Shown: positions 11,401 through 25,600 of the stretch, in pieces
Layout of the letters: every line of letters starts with the position of its first letter
Position numbering within the stretch: position 1 is the first letter of the stretch
NCBI RefSeq assembly: GCF_963678635.1
Contig: NC_087062.1
Span: forward strand, 6,622,193 to 6,686,192
Direction: 5' to 3'
Origin: Symsagittifera roscoffensis
Taxonomy: Eukaryota > Xenacoelomorpha > Acoela > Convolutidae
DNA length: 64,000 nucleotides
The notes under the pieces: generated by a model
The model's database searches: none
Told to the model about the DNA's origin: nothing
What the model saw: the letters and a program-made list of their open reading frames with translations, nothing else
Position numbers and translations under genes: made by a program

Positions 11401-14400
11401 TGAGCAGTTAATGAGTGAGCAGTTAAAGAGTGAGCTGTGAGCAGTTAATGAATGAGCAGTTAATGAGTGAGAAGTTAATGAGTGAGCAGTAAATGAGTGA
11501 GAAGTTAATGAGTGAGCAGTTAATGAGTGAGCAGTTAATGAGTGAGCAGTTAATGAGTGAGCAGTTAATGAGTGAACAGTTAATGAGTGAGCAGTTAATG
11601 AGTAAGCAGTTAATGAATGAGCAGTTAATGAGTGAGCAGTTAATGAGTGAGCAGTTAATGAGTGAGCAGTTAATGATTGAGCAGTTAATGAGTGAGCAGT
11701 TAATGAGTGAGCAGTTAATGAGTGAGCAGTTAATGAGTGAGCAGTTTATGAGTGAGCAGTTAATGAGTGAGCATTTAATGAGTGAGCAGTTAAAGAGTGA
11801 GCAGTAAATGAGTGAGCAGTTAATGAGTGAGCAGTAAATGAGTGAGCAGTTAATGAGTGAGCAGTTAATGAGTGAGCAGTTAATGAGTGAGCAGTTAATG
11901 AGTGAGCAGTTAATGAGTGAGCAGTTAATGAGTGAGCAGTTAAAGAGTGAGCTGTGAGCAGTTAATGAATGAGCAGTTAATGAGTGAGCAGTTAACGAGT
12001 GAGCAGTAAATGAGTGAGCAGTTAATGAGTGAGCCTTTAATGAGTGAGCAGTTAATGAGTGAGCAGTTAATGAGTGAGCAGTTAATGAGTGAGCAGTTAA
12101 TGAGTGAGCAGTTAATGAGTGAGCAAATAATGAGGAAGCAGTTAATGAATGAGCAATTAATGAGTGAGCAGTTAATGAGTGAGCATTCAATGAGTGAGCA
12201 GTAAATGAGTGAGCAGTTAATGAGTGAGCAGTTAATGAGTGAGCAGTTAATGAGTGAGCAGTTAATGAATGAGCAGTTAATGACTGAGAAGTTAGTGAAT
12301 GAGCAGTTAATGAGTGAGCAGTTAATGAGTGAGCAGTTAATGAGTGAGCAGTTATTGAGTGAGCAGTTAATGAGTGAGCAGTTTATGAGTGAGCAGCTCA
12401 TGAGTGAGCAGTTAATGAGTGAGCAGTTAATGAGTGAGCAGTTAATGAGTGAGCAGTAAATGAGTGAGCAGTTAATGAGTGAGCAGTAAATGAGTGAGCA
12501 GTTAATGAGTGAGCAGTTAATGAGTGAGCAGTTAATGAGTGAGCAGTTAATGAGTGAGCAGTTAATGAGTGAGCAGTTAAAGAGTGAGCAGTTAATGAGT
12601 GAGCAGTGAGCAGTTAATGAATGAGTAGTTAAAGAGTGAGCAGTGAGCAGTTAATGAGTGAGCAGTTAATGAGTGAGCAGTTATTGAGTGAGCAGTTTAT
12701 GAGTGAGCAGCTCATGAGTGAGTAGTTAATGAATGAGCAATTAATGAGTGAGCAGTTAATGAGTGAGCATTTAATGAGTGAGCAGTAAATGAGTGAGCAG
12801 TTAATGAGTGAGCAGTTAATGAGTGAGCAGTTAATGAGTGAGCAGTTAATGAATGAGCAGTTAATGAGTGAGCAGTTAATGAGTGAGCAGTTAATGAGTG
12901 AGCAGTTAATGAGTGAGCAGTTAAAGTGTGAGCAGTTAATGGGTGAGCAGTTAATGAGTGAGCAGTTAATGAGTGAGCAGTTAATGAGTGAGCAGTTAAT
13001 GAGTGAGCAGTTAATGAGTGAGCAATTAATGAGTGAGCAGTTAATGAGTGAGCATTTAATGAGTGAGCAGTAAATGAGTGAGCAGTTAATGAGTGAGCAG
13101 TTAATGAGTGAGCAGTTCATGAGCAGCTCATGAGTGAGCAGTTAATGAGTGAGCAGTTAATGAGTGAGCAGTTAATGAGTGAGCAGTTAATGAGTGAGCA
13201 GTTAATGAGTGAGCAGTAAATGAGTGAGCAGTTAATGAGTGAGCAGTAAATGAGTGAGCAGTTAATGAGTGAGCAGTTAATGAGTGAGCAGTGAGCAGTT
13301 AATGAATGAGCAGTTAAAGAGTGAGCAGTGAGCAGTTAATGAGTGAGCAGTTAATGAGTGAGCAGTTATTGAGTGAGCAGTTTATGAGTGAGCAGCTCAT
13401 GAGTGAGTAGTTAATGAATGAGCAATTAATGAGTGAGCAGTTAATGAGTGAGCATTCAATGAGTGAGCAGTAAATGAGTGAGCAGTTAATGAGTGAGCAG
13501 TTAATGAGTGAGCAGTTAATGAGTGAGCAGTTAATGAATGAGCAGTTAATGACTGAGTAGTTAGTGAATGAGCAGTTAATGAGTGAGCAGTTAATGAGTG
13601 AGCAGTTAATGAGTGAGCAGTTATTGAGTGAGCAGTTAATGAGTGAGCAGTTTATGAGTGAGCAGCTCATGAGTGAGCAGTTAATGAGTGAGCAGTTAAT
13701 GAGTGAGCAGTTAATGAGTGAGCAGTTAATGACTGAGTAGTTAGTGAATGAGCAGTTAATGACTGAGTAGTTAGTGAATGAGCAGTTAATGAGTGAGCAG
13801 TTAATGAGTGAGCAGTTAATGAGTGAGCAGTTATTGAGTGAGCAGTTAATGAGTGAGCAGTTTATGAGTGAGCAGCTCATGAGTGAGCAGTTAATGAGTG
13901 AGCAGTTAATGAGTGAGCAGTTAATGAGTGAGCAGTAAATGAGTGAGCAGTTAATGAGTGAGCAGTAAATGAGTGAGCAGTTAATGAGTGAGCAGTTAAT
14001 GAGTGAGCAGTTAATGAGTGAGCAGTTAATGAGTGAGCAGTTAATGAGTGAGCAGTTAAAGAGTGAGCAGTTAATGAGTGAGCAGTGAGCAGTTAATGAA
14101 TGAGTAGTTAAAGAGTGAGCAGTGAGCAGTTAATGAGTGAGCAGTTAATGAGTGAGCAGTTATTGAGTGAGCAGTTTATGAGTGAGCAGCTCATGAGTGA
14201 GTAGTTAATGAATGAGCAATTAATGAGTGAGCAGTTAATGAGTGAGCATTTAATGAGTGAGCAGTAAATGAGTGAGCAGTTAATGAGTGAGCAGTTAATG
14301 AGTGAGCAGTTAATGAGTGAGCAGTTAATGAATGAGCAGTTAATGAGTGAGCAGTTAATGAGTGAGCAGTTATTGAGTGAGCAGTTTATGAGTGAGCAGC

Positions 14401-17400
14401 TCATGAGTGAGTAGTTAATGAATGAGCAATTAATGAGTGAGCAGTTAATGAGTGAGCATTTAATGAGTGAGCAGTAAATGAGTGAGCAGTTAATGAGTGA
14501 GCAGTTAATGAGTGAGCAGTTAATGAGTGAGCAGTTAATGAGTGAGCAGTTAATGAAAGAGCAGTTAATGAGTGAGCAGTTAATGAGTGAGCAGTTATTG
14601 AGTGAGCAGTTTATGAGTGAGCAGCTCATGAGTGAGTAGTTAATGAATGAGCAATTAATGAGTGAGCAGTTAATGAGTGAGCATTTAATGAGTGAGCAGT
14701 AAATGAGTGAGCAGTTAATGAGTGAGCAGTTAATGAGTGAGCAGTTAATGAGTGAGCAGTTAATGAGTGAGCAGTTAATGAAAGAGCAGTTAATGAGTGA
14801 GCAGTTAATGAGTGAGCAGTTAATGAGTGAGCAGTTAATGAGTGAGCAGTTAAAGAGTGAGCAGTTAATGAGTGAGCAGTTAATGAGTGAGCAGCTAATG
14901 AGTGAGCAGTTAATGAGTGAGCAGTGAATGAATGAGCTGTAAATGAGTCAGCAGTTAATGAGTGAGCAGTTAATGAGTGAGTAGTTAATGAGTGAGCAGT
15001 TAATGAGTGAGCAGTTAATGAGTGAGCAGTTAATGAGTGAGCAGTTGATGAGTGAGCAGTTATTGAGTGAGCAGTTAATGAGTGAGCAGTTAATGAGTGA
15101 GCAGTTAATGAGTGAGCAGTTAATGAGTGAGCAGTAAATGTGTGAGCAGTTAATTAGTGAGCAGTAAATGAGTGAGCAGTTAATGAAAGAGCAGTTAATG
15201 AGTGAGCAGTTAATGAGTGAGCAGTTAATGAGTGAGCAGTTAATGAGTGAGCAGTTAAAGAGTGAGCAGTTAATGAGTGAGCAGTTAATGAGTGAGCAGT
15301 TAAAGTGTGAGCAGTTAATGGGTGAGCAGTTAATGAGTGAGCAGTTAATGAGTGAGCAGTTAATGAGTGAGCAGTTATTGAGTGAGCAGTTAATGAGTGA
15401 GCAGTTAATGAAAGAGCAGTTAATGAGTGAGCAGTTAATGGGTGAGCAGTTAATGAGTGAGCAGTTAATGAGTGAGCAGTTAAAGAGTGAGCAGTTAATG
15501 AGTGAGCAGTTAATGAGTGAGCAGCTAATGAGTGAGCAGTTAATGAGTGAGCAGTGAATGAATGAGCTGTAAATGAGTGAGCAGTTAATGAGTGAGCAGT
15601 TAATGAGTGAGTAGTTAATGAGTGAGCAGTTAATGAGTGAGCAGTTAATGAGTGAGCAGTTAATGAGTGAGCAGTTGATGAGTGAGCAGTTATTGAGTGA
15701 GCAGTTAATGAGTGAGCAGTTAATGAGTGAGCAGTTAATGAGTGAGCAGTTAATGAGTGAGCAGTAAATGTGTGAGCAGTTAATTAGTGAGCAGTAAATG
15801 AGTGAGCAGTTAATGAAAGAGCAGTTAATGAGTGAGCAGTTAATGAGTGAGCAGTTAATGAGTGAGCAGTTAATGAGTGAGCAGTTAAAGAGTGAGCAGT
15901 TAATGAGTGAGCAGTTAATGAGTGAGCAGTTAATGAGTGAGCAGTTAATGAGTGAGCAGTTAATGAGTGAGCAGCTAATGAGTGAGCAGTTAATGAGTGA
16001 GCAGTTAATGAGTGAGCAGTTAATGAAAGAGCAGTTAATGAGTGAGCAGTTAATGAGTGAGCAGTTAATGAGTGAGCAGTTAATGAGTGAGCAGTTAAAG
16101 AGTGAGCAGTTAATGAGTGAGCAGTTAATGAGTGAGCAGCTAATGAGTGAGCAGTTAATGAGTGAGCAGTGAATGAATGAGCTGTAAATGAGTGAGCAGT
16201 TAATGAGTGAGCAGTTAATGAGTGAGTAGTTAATGAGTGAGCAGTTAATGAGTGAGCAGTTAATGAGTGAGCAGTTAATGAGTGAGCAGTTGATGAGTGA
16301 GCAGTTATTGAGTGAGCAGTTAATGAGTGAGCAGTTAATGAGTGAGCAGTTAATGAGTGAGCAGTTAATGAGTGAGCAGTAAATGTGTGAGCAGTTAATT
16401 AGTGAGCAGTAAATGAGTGAGCAGTTAATGAGTGAGCAGTTAATGAGTGAGCAGTTAATGAGTGAGCAGTTAATGAGTGAGCAGTTAATGAGTGAGCAGC
16501 TAATGAGTGAGCAGTTAATGAGTGAGCAGTTAATGAGTGAGCAGTTAATGAGAGAGCAGTTAATGAGTGAGCAGTTAATGAGTGAGCAGTTAATGAGTGA
16601 GCAGTTAATGAGTGAGCAGTTAATGAGTGAGCAGTTAATGAGTGAGCAGTTAATGAGTGAGCAGTTAATGAGTGAGCAGTAAATGAGTGAGCAGTAAATG
16701 AGTGAGCAGTTAATGAGTGAGCAGTTAATGAGTGAGCAGTTAATGAGTGAGCAGTTAATGAGTGAGCAGTTAATGAGTGAGCAGTTAAAGAGTGAGCAGT
16801 TAATGAGTGAGCAGTTAAGGAGTGAGCAGTTAAAGAGTGAGCAGTTAATGAGTGAGCAGTTAATGAGTGAGCAGTTAATGAGTGAGCAGTTAATGAGTGA
16901 GCAGTTAATGAGTGAGTAGTTAATGAGTGAGCAGTTAATGAGTGAGCAGTTAATGAGTGAGTAGTTAATGAGTGAGCAGTTAATGAGTGAGCAGTTAATG
17001 AGTGAGCAGTTAATGAGTGAGCAGTTGATGAGTGAGCAGTTATTGAGTGAGCAGTTAATGAGTGAGCAGTTAATGAGTGAGCAGTTAATTAGTGAGCAGT
17101 AAATGAGTGAGCAGTTAATGAAAGAGCAGTTAATGAGTGAGCAGTTAATGAGTGAGCAGTTAATGAGTGAGCAGTTAATGAGTGAGCAGTTAAAGAGTGA
17201 GCAGTTAATGAGTGAGCAGTTAATGAGTGAGCAGTTAATGAGTGAGCAGTTAATGAGTGAGCAGTTAATGAGTGAGCAGCTAATGAGTGAGCAGTTAATG
17301 AGTGAGCAGTTAATGAGTGAGCAGTTAATGAGTGAGCAGTTAATGAGTGAGCAGTTAATGAGTGAGCAGTTAATGAGTGAGCAGTTAATGAGTGAGCAGT

Positions 17401-19290
17401 TAATGAGTGAGCAGTTAATGAGTGAGCAGTTAATGAGTGAGCAGTTAATGAGTGAGCAGTAAATGAGTGAGCAGTAAATGAGTGAGCAGTTAATGAGTGA
17501 GCAGTTAATGAAAGAGCATTTAATGAGTGAGCAGTTAATGGGTGAGCAGTTAATGAGTGAGCAGTTAATGAGTGAGCAGTTAAAGAGTGAGCAGTTAATG
17601 AGTGAGCAGTTAAGGAGTGAGCAGTTAAAGAGTGAGCAGTTAATGAGTGAGCAGTTAATGAGTGAGCAGTTAACGAGTGAGCAGTTAATGAGTGAGCAGT
17701 TAATGAGTGAACAGTTAATGAGTGAGCAGTTAATGAGTGAGCAGTTAATGAGTGAGCAGTTAATGAGTGAGCAGTTAATGAGTGAGCAGTTAAGGAGTGA
17801 GCAGTAAATGAGTGAGCAGTTAATGAGTGAGCAGTAAACGAGTGAGCAGTTAATGAGTGGGCAGTTAATGAGTGAGCAGTTAATGAGTGAGCAGTTAATG
17901 AGAGAGCAGTTAATGAGTGAGCAGTTAATGAGTGGGCAGTTAATGAGTGAGCAGTTAATGAGTGATGAGTTAATGAGTGAGCAGTTAAAGAGTGAGCAGT
18001 AAATGAGTGAGCAGTTAATAAGTGAGCAGTAAATGAGTGAGCAGTTAATGAGTGAGCAGTTAATGAGTGAGCAGTTAATGAGTGAGCAGGTAATGAGTGA
18101 GCAGTTAATGAGTGAGCAGTTAATGAGTGAGCAGTTAATGAGTGAGCAGTTAATGAGTGAGCAGTTAATGAGTGAGCAGTTAATGAGTGAGCAGTTAATG
18201 AGTGAGCAGTTATTGAGTGAGCAGTTAATGAGTGAGCAGTTAATGAGTGAGCAGTTAATGAGTGAGCAGTTGACGAGTGAGCAGTTATTGAGTGAGCAGT
18301 TAATGAGTGAGCAGTTAAGGAGTGAGCAGTTAAAGAGTGAGCAGTTAATGAGTGAGCAGTTAATGAGTGAGCAGTTAATGAGTGAGCAGTTAATGAGTGA
18401 GCAGTTAATGAGTGAACAGTTAATGAGTGAGCAGTTAATGAGTGAGCAGTTAATGAGTGAGCAGTTAATGAGTGAGCAGTTAAGGAGTGAGCAGTAAATG
18501 AGTGAGCAGTTAATGAGTGAGCAGTAAACGAGTGAGCAGTTAATGAGTGGGCAGTTAATGAGTGAGCAGTTAATGAGTGAGCAGTTAATGAGTGAGCAGT
18601 TAATGAGTGAGCAGTTAATGAGTGGGCAGTTAATGAGTGAGCAGTTAATGAGTGATGATTTAATGAGTGAGCAGTTAAAGAGTGAGCAGTAAATGAGTGA
18701 GCAGTTAATAAGTGAGCAGTAAATGAGTGAGCAGTTAATGAGTGAGCAGTTAATGAGTGAGCAGTTAATGAGTGAGCAGGTAATGAGTGAGCAGTTAATG
18801 AGTGAGCAGTTAATGAGTGAGCAGTTAATGAGTGAGCAGTTAATGAGTGAGCAGTTAATGAGTGAGCAGTTAATGAGTGAGCAGTTAATGAGTGAGCAGT
18901 TAATGAGTGAGCAGTTATTGAGTGAGCAGTTAATGAGTGAGCAGTTAATGAGTGAGCAGTTAATGAGTGAGCAGTTAATGAGTGAGCAGGTAATGAGTGA
19001 GCAGTTAATGAGTGAGCAGTTAATGAGTGAGCAGTTAATGAGTGAGCAGTTAATGAGTGAGCAGTTAATGAGTGAGCAGTTAATGAGTGAGCAGTTAATG
19101 AGTGAGCAGTTAATGAGTGAGCAGTTAATGAGTGAGCAGTTAATGAGTGAGCAGTTAATGAGTGAGCAGTTAATGAGTGAGCAGTTAATGAGTGAGCAGT
19201 TAATGAGTGAGCAGTTATTGAGTGAGCAGTTAATGAGTGATCAGTTAATGAGTGAGCAATTAATGAGTGAGCAGCTAATGAGTGAGCAGT
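8488..19290. repeat. 15-bp minisatellite array, segment 1 (about 720 units)
   Basis: A continuous head-to-tail array of AGTGAGCAGTTAATG with point variants (CAGTAAATG, CAGTTTATG, CAGCTCATG, CAGTTATTG, AGTCAGCAG, AAAGAGCAG, GAGTAGTTA and others). It begins with degenerate units at 8488 (ATGAGTGGGTTGTTT). Blocks of variants recur in the same order: a period of about 960 bp around 9.4-11.4 kb, about 630 bp around 14.9-16.4 kb and about 690 bp around 18.0-18.8 kb. Phase breaks such as GAGCTGTGAGCAG and CAGTGAGCAGTTA mark unequal-crossover joints. Because 15 is a multiple of 3, three frames stay open for long stretches (Met-Ser-Glu-Gln-Leu on plus; Ile-Asn-Cys-Ser-Leu and Thr-Ala-His-Ser-Leu on minus). 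The array is not treated as coding. Confidence 0.97.
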
Positions 19291-20030
19291 ACCAATGCAA
19301 CTCTCCCGAAATTACAATATTTTACACCACTGGTGAAATTTTTTCGCAGAATTTATGAGAGATCATTTCTGGTTGGCTTAGTCAACTTGTTTCTAACTAA
19401 AAACCAGAGCTATCATTTGGTGTGTCGAGTTTGCCTGAAATCAAGATAGAAACAAGATTTCAAATTTTATTCTCTAAAGTTGCAGTTTATTTAGTATCTT
19501 TGAACCAGCAATTACCGAACAAAAAAGTATTTTTTAGCGGTTTCTGAAAAACCGCGGAAAAAAAAATCCCTCAATCCTTTTTAGTTTCCCAATTAATGCA
19601 AAATATCCACGTTTGGTGTAAATATGAAAAAAAAACTATAAAAAAGTAGTTTGTAACTAGTTAACTCATATGAAAGTTTTAAATGAAAAGATGTTAACCT
19701 TTCCTTAATTAATTGGATCTTGGATCTGTTGAACACTTTATTGTCACAATCTATCGCACTAATTTTTCCACTCTTACCCTCCCTCAAGAATTTGAAACCG
19801 TTTATTATGATTTTTTTTATGTTTAAAAAGATCAAAAATTAAACTGAACTATTCAGATTGGTGTTTTGGTGTTTCCAGCCTTTGCACAAAGTTTCCGCGA
19901 CTGTTGCGACTGTTGTCCGGTGAGACAAAACGCAAATTCAACCATGACCGCGCAGGCGCGGATCTAGAAATTAATTTTCTGAGCTCTCCCCAACCACTAT
20001 AAAGACACTAATTTGACCAATTTTTCAATT
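19291..20030. repeat. 740-bp non-satellite block, copy 1
   Basis: Unique-looking AT-rich sequence starting ACCAATGCAACTCTCCC and ending CCAATTTTTCAATT, after which the satellite resumes. It is nearly identical to 21919-22658 and 30971-31715. Copies 1 and 2 share a short change (ATTGGTGTTTTGGTG) relative to copy 3 (ATTGCCGCGACCAAATTTTG). The last part (from 19953, CAGGCGCGGATCTAG) is the end of a decayed hAT-type MITE. A minus-strand 80-codon open frame is present in all three copies but has no recognisable domain. Confidence 0.95.
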
Positions 20031-21918
20031 AGTGAATGAGCAGTTAATGAGTGAGCAGTTAATGAGTGAGCAGTTAATGAGTGAGCAGTTATTGAGTGAG
20101 CAGTTAATGAGTGAGCAGTTTATGAGTGAGCAGCTCATGAGTGAGCAGTTAATGAGTGAGCAGTTAATGAGTGAGCAGTTAATGAGTGAGCAGTGAGCAG
20201 TTACTGAATGAGCAGTTAAAGAGTGAGCAGTGAGCAGTTAATGAGTGAGCAGTTAATGAGTGAGCAGTTATTGAGTGAGCAGTTTATGAGTGAGCAGCTC
20301 ATGAGTGAGTAGTTAATGAATGAGCAATTAATGAGTGAGCTGTTAATGAGTGAGCATTCAATGAGTGAGCAGTAAATGAGTGAGCAGTTAATGAGTGAGC
20401 AGTTAATGAGTGAGCAGTTAATGAGTGAGCAGTTAATGAATGAGCAGTTAATGACTGAGTAGTTAGTGAATGAGCAGTTAATGAGTGAGCAGTTAATGAG
20501 TGAGCAGTTAATGAGTGAGCAGTTATTGAGTGAGCAGTTAATGAGTGAGCAGTTAATGAGTGAGCAGTTAATGAGTGGGCAGTTAATGAGTGAGCAGTTA
20601 ATGAGTGATGAGTTAATGAGTGAGCAGTTAAAGAGTGAGCAGTAAATGAGTGAGCAGTTAATAAGTGAGCAGTAAATGAGTGAGCAGTTAATGAGTGAGC
20701 AGTTAATGAGTGAGCAGTTAATGAGTGAGCAGGTAATGAGTGAGCAGTTAATGAGTGAGCAGTTAATGAGTGAGCAGTTAATGAGTGAGCAGTTAATGAG
20801 TGAGCAGTTAATGAGTGAGCAGTTAATGAGTGAGCAGTTAATGAGTGAGCAGTTATTGAGTGAGCAGTTAATGAGTGAGCAGTTAATGAGTGAGCAGTTA
20901 ATGAGTGAGCAGTTGATGAGTGAGCAGTTATTGAGTGAGCAGTTAATGAGTGAGCAGTTAAGGAGTGAGCAGTTAAAGAGTGAGCAGTTAATGAGTGAGC
21001 AGTTAATGAGTGAGCAGTTAATGAGTGAGCAGTTAATGAGTGAGCAGTTAATGAGTGAACAGTTAATGAGTGAGCAGTTAATGAGTGAGCAGTTAATGAG
21101 TGAGCAGTTAATGAGTGAGCAGTTAAGGAGTGAGCAGTAAATGAGTGAGCAGTTAATGAGTGAGCAGTAAACGAGTGAGCAGTTAATGAGTGGGCAGTTA
21201 ATGAGTGAGCAGTTAATGAGTGAGCAGTTAATGAGTGAGCAGTTAATGAGTGAGCAGTTAATGAGTGGGCAGTTAATGAGTGAGCAGTTAATGAGTGATG
21301 ATTTAATGAGTGAGCAGTTAAAGAGTGAGCAGTAAATGAGTGAGCAGTTAATAAGTGAGCAGTAAATGAGTGAGCAGTTAATGAGTGAGCAGTTAATGAG
21401 TGAGCAGTTAATGAGTGAGCAGGTAATGAGTGAGCAGTTAATGAGTGAGCAGTTAATGAGTGAGCAGTTAATGAGTGAGCAGTTAATGAGTGAGCAGTTA
21501 ATGAGTGAGCAGTTAATGAGTGAGCAGTTAATGAGTGAGCAGTTAATGAGTGAGCAGTTATTGAGTGAGCAGTTAATGAGTGAGCAGTTAATGAGTGAGC
21601 AGTTAATGAGTGAGCAGTTAATGAGTGAGCAGGTAATGAGTGAGCAGTTAATGAGTGAGCAGTTAATGAGTGAGCAGTTAATGAGTGAGCAGTTAATGAG
21701 TGAGCAGTTAATGAGTGAGCAGTTAATGAGTGAGCAGTTAATGAGTGAGCAGTTAATGAGTGAGCAGTTAATGAGTGAGCAGTTAATGAGTGAGCAGTTA
21801 ATGAGTGAGCAGTTAATGAGTGAGCAGTTAATGAGTGAGCAGTTATTGAGTGAGCAGTTAATGAGTGATCAGTTAATGAGTGAGCAATTAATGAGTGAGC
21901 AGCTAATGAGTGAGCAGT
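20031..21918. repeat. 15-bp minisatellite array, segment 2 (about 126 units)
   Basis: Same 15-bp unit. Its start matches the start of segment 3 (both begin AGTGAATGAGCAG and pass through CAGTTACTGAATGAGCAG). Its second half matches the ends of segments 1 and 3. Compared with segment 3 it lacks about 6 kb of the middle, so it looks like an internally deleted duplicate. Confidence 0.95.
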
Positions 21919-22658
21919 ACCAATGCAACTCTCCCGAAATTACAATATTTTACACCACTGGTGAAATTTTTTCGCAGAATTTATGAGAGATCATTTCTGG
22001 TTGGCTTAGTCAACTTGTTTCTAACTAAAAACCAGAGCTATCATTTGGTGTGTCGAGTTTGCCTGAAATCAAGATAGAAACAAGATTTCAAATTTTATTC
22101 TCTAAAGTTGCAGTTTATTTAGTATCTTTGAACCAGCAATTACCGAACAAAAAAGTATTTTTTAGCGGTTTCTGAAAAACCGCGGAAAAAAAAATCCCTC
22201 AATCCTTTTTAGTTTCCCAATTAATGCAAAATATCCACGTTTGGTGTAAATATGAAAAAAAAACTATAAAAAAGTAGTTTGTAACTAGTTAACTCATATG
22301 AAAGTTTTAAATGAAAAGATGTTAACCTTTCCTTAATTAATTGGATCTTGGATCTGTTGAACACTTTATTGTCACAATCTATCGCACTAATTTTTCCACT
22401 CTTACCCTCCCTCAAGAATTTGAAACCGTTTATTATGATTTTTTTTATGTTTAAAAAGATCAAAAATTAAACTGAACTATTCAGATTGGTGTTTTGGTGT
22501 TTCCAGCCTTTGCACAAAGTTTCCGCGACTGTTGCGACTGTTGTCCGGTGAGACAAAACGCAAATTCAACCATGACCGCGCAGGCGCGGATCTAGAAATT
22601 AATTTTCTGAGCTCTCCCCAACCACTATAAAGACACTAATTTGACCAATTTTTCAATT
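21919..22658. repeat. 740-bp non-satellite block, copy 2
   Basis: A copy of 19291-20030 at an offset of exactly 2,628 bp, apparently identical over its length by eye. It carries the same derived short change and the same junction to satellite inside the MITE. Confidence 0.95.
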
Positions 22659-25600
22659 AGTGAATGAGCAGTTAATGAGTGAGCAGTTAATGAGTGAGCA
22701 GTTAATGAGTGAGCAGTTATTGAGTGAGCAGTTAATGAGTGAGCAGTTTATGAGTGAGCAGCTCATGAGTGAGCAGTTAATGAGTGAGCAGTTAATGAGT
22801 GAGCAGTTAATGAGTGAGCAGTGAGCAGTTACTGAATGAGCAGTTAAAGAGTGAGCAGTGAGCAGTTAATGAGTGAGCAGTTAATGAGTGAGCAGTTATT
22901 GAGTGAGCAGTTTATGAGTGAGCAGCTCATGAGTGAGTAGTTAATGAATGAGCAATTAATGAGTGAGCTGTTAATGAGTGAGCATTCAATGAGTGAGCAG
23001 TAAATGAGTGAGCAGTTAATGAGTGAGCAGTTAATGAGTGAGCAGTTAATGAGTGAGCAGTTAATGAATGAGCAGTTAATGACTGAGTAGTTAGTGAATG
23101 AGCAGTTAATGAGTGAGCAGTTAATGAGTGAGCAGTTAATGAGTGAGCAGTTATTGAGTGAGCAGTTAATGAGTGAGCAGTTTATGAGTGAGCAGCTCAT
23201 GAGTGAGCAGTTAATGAGTGAGCAGTTAATGAGTGAGCAGTTAATGAGTGAGCAGTTAATGACTGAGTAGTTAGTGAATGAGCAGTTAATGACTGAGTAG
23301 TTAGTGAATGAGCAGTTAATGAGTGAGCAGTTAATGAGTGAGCAGTTAATGAGTGAGCAGTTATTGAGTGAGCAGTTAATGAGTGAGCAGTTTATGAGTG
23401 AGCAGCTCATGAGTGAGCAGTTAATGAGTGAGCAGTTAATGAGTGAGCAGTTAATGAGTGAGCAGTAAATGAGTGAGCAGTTAATGAGTGAGCAGTAAAT
23501 GAGTGAGCAGTTAATGAGTGAGCAGTTAATGAGTGAGCAGTTAATGAGTGAGCAGTTAATGAGTGAGCAGTTAATGAGTGAGCAGTTAAAGAGTGAGCAG
23601 TTAATGAGTGAGCAGTGAGCAGTTAATGAATGAGTAGTTAAAGAGTGAGCAGTGAGCAGTTAATGAGTGAGCAGTTAATGAGTGAGCAGTTATTGAGTGA
23701 GCAGTTTATGAGTGAGCAGCTCATGAGTGAGTAGTTAATGAATGAGCAATTAATGAGTGAGCAGTTAATGAGTGAGCATTTAATGAGTGAGCAGTAAATG
23801 AGTGAGCAGTTAATGAGTGAGCAGTTAATGAGTGAGCAGTTAATGAGTGAGCAGTTAATGAATGAGCAGTTAATGAGTGAGCAGTTAATGAGTGAGCAGT
23901 TATTGAGTGAGCAGTTTATGAGTGAGCAGCTCATGAGTGAGTAGTTAATGAATGAGCAATTAATGAGTGAGCAGTTAATGAGTGAGCATTTAATGAGTGA
24001 GCAGTAAATGAGTGAGCAGTTAATGAGTGAGCAGTTAATGAGTGAGCAGTTAATGAGTGAGCAGTTAATGAGTGAGCAGTTAATGAAAGAGCAGTTAATG
24101 AGTGAGCAGTTAATGAGTGAGCAGTTAATGAGTGAGCAGTTAATGAGTGAGCAGTTAAAGAGTGAGCAGTTAATGAGTGAGCAGTTAATGAGTGAGCAGC
24201 TAATGAGTGAGCAGTTAATGAGTGAGCAGTGAATGAATGAGCTGTAAATGAGTCAGCAGTTAATGAGTGAGCAGTTAATGAGTGAGTAGTTAATGAGTGA
24301 GCAGTTAATGAGTGAGCAGTTAATGAGTGAGCAGTTAATGAGTGAGCAGTTGATGAGTGAGCAGTTAATGAGTGAGCAGTTAATGAGTGAGCAGTTAATG
24401 AGTGAGCAGTTAATGAGTGAGCAGTAAATGTGTGAGCAGTTAATTAGTGAGCAGTAAATGAGTGAGCAGTTAATGAAAGAGCAGTTAATGAGTGAGCAGT
24501 TAATGAGTGAGCAGTTAATGAGTGAGCAGTTAATGAAAGAGCAGTTAATGAGTGAGCAGTTAATGAGTGAGCAGTTAATGAGTGAGCAGTTAATGAGTGA
24601 GCAGTTAAAGAGTGAGCAGTTAATGAGTGAGCAGTTAATGAGTGAGCAGCTAATGAGTGAGCAGTTAATGAGTGAGCAGTGAATGAATGAGCTGTAAATG
24701 AGTGAGCAGTTAATGAGTGAGCAGTTAATGAGTGAGTAGTTAATGAGTGAGCAGTTAATGAGTGAGCAGTTAATGAGTGAGCAGTTAATGAGTGAGCAGT
24801 TGATGAGTGAGCAGTTATTGAGTGAGCAGTTAATGAGTGAGCAGTTAATGAGTGAGCAGTTAATGAGTGAGCAGTTAATGAGTGAGCAGTAAATGTGTGA
24901 GCAGTTAATTAGTGAGCAGTAAATGAGTGAGCAGTTAATGAAAGAGCAGTTAATGAGTGAGCAGTTAATGAGTGAGCAGTTAATGAGTGAGCAGTTAATG
25001 AGTGAGCAGTTAAAGAGTGAGCAGTTAATGAGTGAGCAGTTAATGAGTGAGCAGTTAATGAGTGAGCAGTTAATGAGTGAGCAGTTAATGAGTGAGCAGC
25101 TAATGAGTGAGCAGTTAATGAGTGAGCAGTTAATGAGTGAGCAGTTAATGAGAGAGCAGTTAATGAGTGAGCAGTTAATGAGTGAGCAGTTAATGAGTGA
25201 GCAGTTAATGAGTGAGCAGTTAATGAGTGAGCAGTTAATGAGTGAGCAGTTAATGAGTGAGCAGTTAATGAGTGAGCAGTAAATGAGTGAGCAGTAAATG
25301 AGTGAGCAGTTAATGAGTGAGCAGTTAATGAGTGAGCAGTTAATGAGTGAGCAGTTAATGAGTGAGCAGTTAATGAGTGAGCAGTTAAAGAGTGAGCAGT
25401 TAATGAGTGAGCAGTTAAGGAGTGAGCAGTTAAAGAGTGAGCAGTTAATGAGTGAGCAGTTAATGAGTGAGCAGTTAATGAGTGAGCAGTTAATGAGTGA
25501 GCAGTTAATGAGTGAACAGTTAATGAGTGAGCAGTTAATGAGTGAGCAGTTAATGAGTGAGCAGTTAATGAGTGAGCAGTTAAGGAGTGAGCAGTAAATG